From: Pseudomonas sp. P5_109
GTDB lineage: Bacteria; Pseudomonadota; Gammaproteobacteria; Pseudomonadales; Pseudomonadaceae
NCBI RefSeq assembly: GCF_034009455.1
Contig: NZ_CP125380.1
Coordinates: 5,593,501-5,657,500, forward strand
Direction of reading: 5' to 3'
Length of the DNA: 64,000 nucleotides
The translations under genes and the position numbers were made by a program. Positions 61,532 to 64,000 of this stretch are shown piece after piece (position 1 is the first letter of the stretch; the number at the start of each line of letters is the position of its first letter). Below the pieces are notes generated by a model. It ran no database searches. It saw only the letters and a program-made list of their open reading frames with translations, and was not told where the DNA came from.

Positions 61532-63298
61532 ATGCTGCCGATTTCCCGTAACGTGCGTTTGTCGCTGTATATTCTGTTGATCATCGCCGGCGCCGCCATC
61601 GCCGCCACCCTGGCCATGCGCCACGCCGTGCGCCAATCCATGGTCGAAGACGCGGCCCGTGCCAATCAACAACTGGCGCTGTACGCCACGTCCCTGCATA
61701 CCCTGATCGAACGTTACCGCGCCCTGCCCGCCGTGCTGGCGCTGGACCCGGAGTTGCGCTCGGCGCTCAAGGGCGCGGTGAGTCCCGAGCAGCAGGATGC
61801 GCTGAACCGCAAACTGGAAAAGATCAACGGCGCGGCCGAGTCCTCGACCCTGGAACTGCTCGACCGCACCGGCCTCGCCGTGGCGGCGAGCAACTGGCGA
61901 TTGCCCAGCAGTTATGTCGGCCACAACTACGGTTTCCGCCCTTATTTCAACCAGACCCGCACCCAGGGCACCGGGCGTTTTTACGCGGTGGGCGTGACCA
62001 GCGGGATTCCTGGCTACTTCCTCTCCAGCGCGGTCACCGATGACGACGGCCAGTTCCTCGGCGCCATGGTGGTGAAGCTGGAGTTTCCCGAACTGGAACG
62101 CGAGTGGCGTCAGGGCAGCGACACGCTGTTGGTCAGCGATGCGCGGGGGATCATTTTTATCGCCAACCAGCCGGGCTGGCGCTATCGCCTGCTCAAACCG
62201 CTGAGCGACAGCGATCACGCCGAACTCAAGACCACCCGCCAGTACGACAAGCAGCCGCTGACGCCGCTCGGGTTTCAATCGCTGCGGCGCTTCGACGACA
62301 ACAGCGACCTGGCCCGGGTCGATGGCCCGGACGGCAAGGCGGATTACCTGTGGGAATCCCTGCCGCTGACGACTGAAGGCTGGACCCTGCACCTGCTGCG
62401 TCGCCCGCAAGTCGCCTTCGAAGAGAGCCGCAACGCCGCGCTTGCCGCGGCCGGGTTGTGGTTGACCCTGGTGTTCCTGCTGCTGTTTCTCAACCAGCGC
62501 TGGCGCCTGGCCAAACTGCGCCAGCGCAGTCGTGAAGAACTCGAACAGCTTGTAGAGGAGCGCACCCGCGACCTGCGCACCGCCCAGGAAGGCCTGGTGC
62601 AATCGGCCAAGCTCGCGGCGCTGGGGCAGATGTCCGCCGCCCTCGCGCATGAAATCAACCAGCCGCTCACCGCCCAGCGCATGCAGCTTGCTACTCTGAG
62701 GCTTCTGCTCGACCACGGCCGTGTCGACGACGCCTACAAGGCGCTCAAACCGGTGGACGAAATGCTCACGCGCATGGCCGCCCTCACTGGCCACCTGAAA
62801 ACCTTCGCCCGCAAAAGCCCCAGCGGTTTGCGCGAGCGCCTGGACCTGGCGGCGGTGGTGGACCAGTCGCTGCAACTTCTCGACACAAGGTTGCGCGACG
62901 AACAGGTCAGCACGGTGTTGCACCTGACCCGACCGGCCTGGGTGCGCGGCGATGCGATTCGCCTGGAGCAGGTGCTGATCAACCTGCTGCGCAACGCCCT
63001 CGACGCGATGCAGGACAAACCCTGCAAACGCCTGGAAATCCGCCTCGAAGCCGACGAACAATTGTGGCGCCTGAGCGTGATCGACAACGGTGGCGGTATC
63101 GCCGAAGAGAACCTGCCCAAGGTGTTCGACCCATTCTTCACCACCAAACCGGTGGGCGATGGCCTGGGGATCGGTCTGGCCGTATCGTTTGCCATCGTTC
63201 ACGAGTCTGGCGGGCGCCTGAGCGCCGACAATCATGACAAAGGTGCCGTGTTTACCATGACCCTGCCCATCGACCTGGAGGTGCATGCACCATGCTGA
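61532..63298 (+). CDS. DctB-like sensor histidine kinase
   Basis: A 588-residue kinase. TM1 ([20 protein letters not shown]) is followed by a periplasmic dCache/PAS-like sensor (about residues 35-300, with [20 protein letters not shown] typical of DctB), TM2 near 305-325, a coiled coil, and the phospho-acceptor His373 in [17 protein letters not shown]. The ATPase has [35 protein letters not shown]. Ligands of such sensors are C4-dicarboxylates or 2-oxoglutarate. ATG 61532 is chosen; ATG 61490 in frame is less likely. It overlaps the next gene and forms a two-component pair (DctB/DctD or MifS/MifR type). Confidence 0.92.
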   Translation: MLPISRNVRLSLYILLIIAGAAIAATLAMRHAVRQSMVEDAARANQQLALYATSLHTLIERYRALPAVLALDPELRSALKGAVSPEQQDALNRKLEKINGAAESSTLELLDRTGLAVAASNWRLPSSYVGHNYGFRPYFNQTRTQGTGRFYAVGVTSGIPGYFLSSAVTDDDGQFLGAMVVKLEFPELEREWRQGSDTLLVSDARGIIFIANQPGWRYRLLKPLSDSDHAELKTTRQYDKQPLTPLGFQSLRRFDDNSDLARVDGPDGKADYLWESLPLTTEGWTLHLLRRPQVAFEESRNAALAAAGLWLTLVFLLLFLNQRWRLAKLRQRSREELEQLVEERTRDLRTAQEGLVQSAKLAALGQMSAALAHEINQPLTAQRMQLATLRLLLDHGRVDDAYKALKPVDEMLTRMAALTGHLKTFARKSPSGLRERLDLAAVVDQSLQLLDTRLRDEQVSTVLHLTRPAWVRGDAIRLEQVLINLLRNALDAMQDKPCKRLEIRLEADEQLWRLSVIDNGGGIAEENLPKVFDPFFTTKPVGDGLGIGLAVSFAIVHESGGRLSADNHDKGAVFTMTLPIDLEVHAPC

Positions 63299-64000
63299 AC
63301 TCAGTGATCGTGGTCGATGACGAAAGCAGCATTCGCAGTGCCGTCGAGCAATGGTTGAGCCTGTCGGGTTTCGAGGTGCAGTTGTTCAGCCGCGCCGATG
63401 AGTGCCTGGCGCAGTTGCCCAGGCACTTTGCCGGGGTGATTCTCAGCGACGTGCGCATGCCCGGCATGACCGGCCTGGAACTGCTGGCCGAAGTACAACG
63501 CCGGGATGCCGATTTGCCAGTGATCCTGTTGACCGGCCACGGCGATGTACCGATGGCCGTCGAGGCCATGCGCGACGGCGCCTACGACTTCCTGGAAAAA
63601 CCCTTCAGCCCGGAAACCCTGCTCGGCAGCCTGCGCCGCGCCCTCGACAAGCGCCGGCTGGTGCTGGAAAACCGCGCCTTGCACGAGCAGGCGGACAACC
63701 GCGCCAAGCTGGATGCCACGCTGCTCGGCGTGTCCCGGGGTTTACAGACTCTGCGCCGGCAGGTGCTGGACCTGGCAACCCTGCCGGTCAACGTACTGAT
63801 TCGCGGGGAAACCGGTAGCGGCAAGGAGCTGGTCGCGCGTTGCCTGCACGACTTCGGGCCGCGGGCCGACAAGCCGTTTGTCGCGCTCAACTGCGCGGCC
63901 ATCCCCGAACAACTGTTCGAGGCCGAGCTGTTCGGGCACGAGAGCGGCGCGTTCACCGGGGCGTCCGGCAAGCGCATCGGCAAGCTCGAATACGCCGACG
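63292..64000 (+). CDS. NtrC-family sigma-54 response regulator (cut by window end)
   Basis: The visible 236 residues hold a receiver domain ([20 protein letters not shown]; phospho-acceptor Asp in [13 protein letters not shown]; Lys in FLEKPF) and the start of an AAA+ domain. The AAA+ part has Walker [17 protein letters not shown] and the sigma-54-contact loop ESGAFTGA. The C-terminal DNA-binding part lies beyond 64000. The start ATG 63292 overlaps the kinase 3' end by 7 bases. It would activate a sigma-54 promoter, probably for dicarboxylate or 2-oxoglutarate transport. Confidence 0.93.
   Translation, partial: MLNSVIVVDDESSIRSAVEQWLSLSGFEVQLFSRADECLAQLPRHFAGVILSDVRMPGMTGLELLAEVQRRDADLPVILLTGHGDVPMAVEAMRDGAYDFLEKPFSPETLLGSLRRALDKRRLVLENRALHEQADNRAKLDATLLGVSRGLQTLRRQVLDLATLPVNVLIRGETGSGKELVARCLHDFGPRADKPFVALNCAAIPEQLFEAELFGHESGAFTGASGKRIGKLEYAD

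Noticed and set aside
61514..63286. Minus-strand 590-codon frame opposite the DctB-like kinase
   Set aside because: It is complementary to a well-supported kinase and shows no domain.

Overview
The window is chromosomal DNA from a Pseudomonas, most likely of the fluorescens group. Supporting evidence is the high-GC coding sequence, the OprL-type Pal, the OprD-family porin, an MvaT-type H-NS analogue, a class I fumarase beside a SadC-like diguanylate cyclase, and many REP/REPIN palindromes of fluorescens type. From memory, several blocks match Pseudomonas aeruginosa gene order: queC-queE-tol/pal-ruv-yebC-aspS-dps-slyX-HIT-oprD; mscS, yajQ, panE-like, sensor kinase, mutT, gst, argJ, secA, dciA; and pykA-ech-reductase-sadC-fumA. 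In this window they appear joined in a new order, with strain-specific material at some joints.

Layout. 1-3.5 kb: RDD membrane protein, nadA, tRNA-Lys, queC and queE. 3.6-11.5 kb: minus-strand ybgC-tolQRAB-pal-cpoB followed by ruvCAB. 11.6-16 kb: yebC, aspS, an FmdB zinc ribbon, a ribbon-helix-helix protein and a broken dps-like gene. 16-21.3 kb: a membrane/cold-shock fusion, slyX, a HIT protein, oprD behind a long leader, mscS and yajQ. 21.4-31.7 kb: panE-like gene, orphan hybrid-free sensor kinase, cobalamin adenosyltransferase, MutT-ThiE fusion, GST, argJ, secA and dciA. 31.8-35.4 kb: HerA-like ATPase divergent from a chemoreceptor with a FliA-type promoter. 35.5-38.4 kb: an overlapping glycosyltransferase / deacetylase / flippase-like operon. 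38.4-41.8 kb: small protein, purU, mvaT and sbcB. 42-48.7 kb: a six-gene RDD-SpoIIM-DUF4129-DUF4350-MoxR-DUF58 operon. 48.7-56.6 kb: PilZ protein, lipoprotein, pyk, ech, ferredoxin reductase, sadC-like gene and fumA. 56.7-61.4 kb: a lone 1544-residue TcB/SpvB insecticidal-toxin-complex protein. 61.5-64 kb: a DctB/DctD-like (or MifS/MifR-like) two-component pair, with the regulator cut by the window end.

Most of the window is housekeeping: envelope integrity (Tol-Pal), recombination (Ruv, ExoI), translation (aspS, tRNA-Lys, queuosine genes), secretion, and arginine, NAD, C1 and central carbon metabolism. The accessory points of interest are: the orphan TcB gene with a perfect palindromic operator-like site; the glycosyltransferase-deacetylase-flippase operon, which looks like a complete make/trim/flip unit for a glycolipid; the all-membrane MoxR operon; the dps-like pseudogene with two independent lesions; and the REPIN population, one copy of which has become the 3' end of a small coding gene.

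I found no CRISPR array, prophage, insertion sequence or rRNA.
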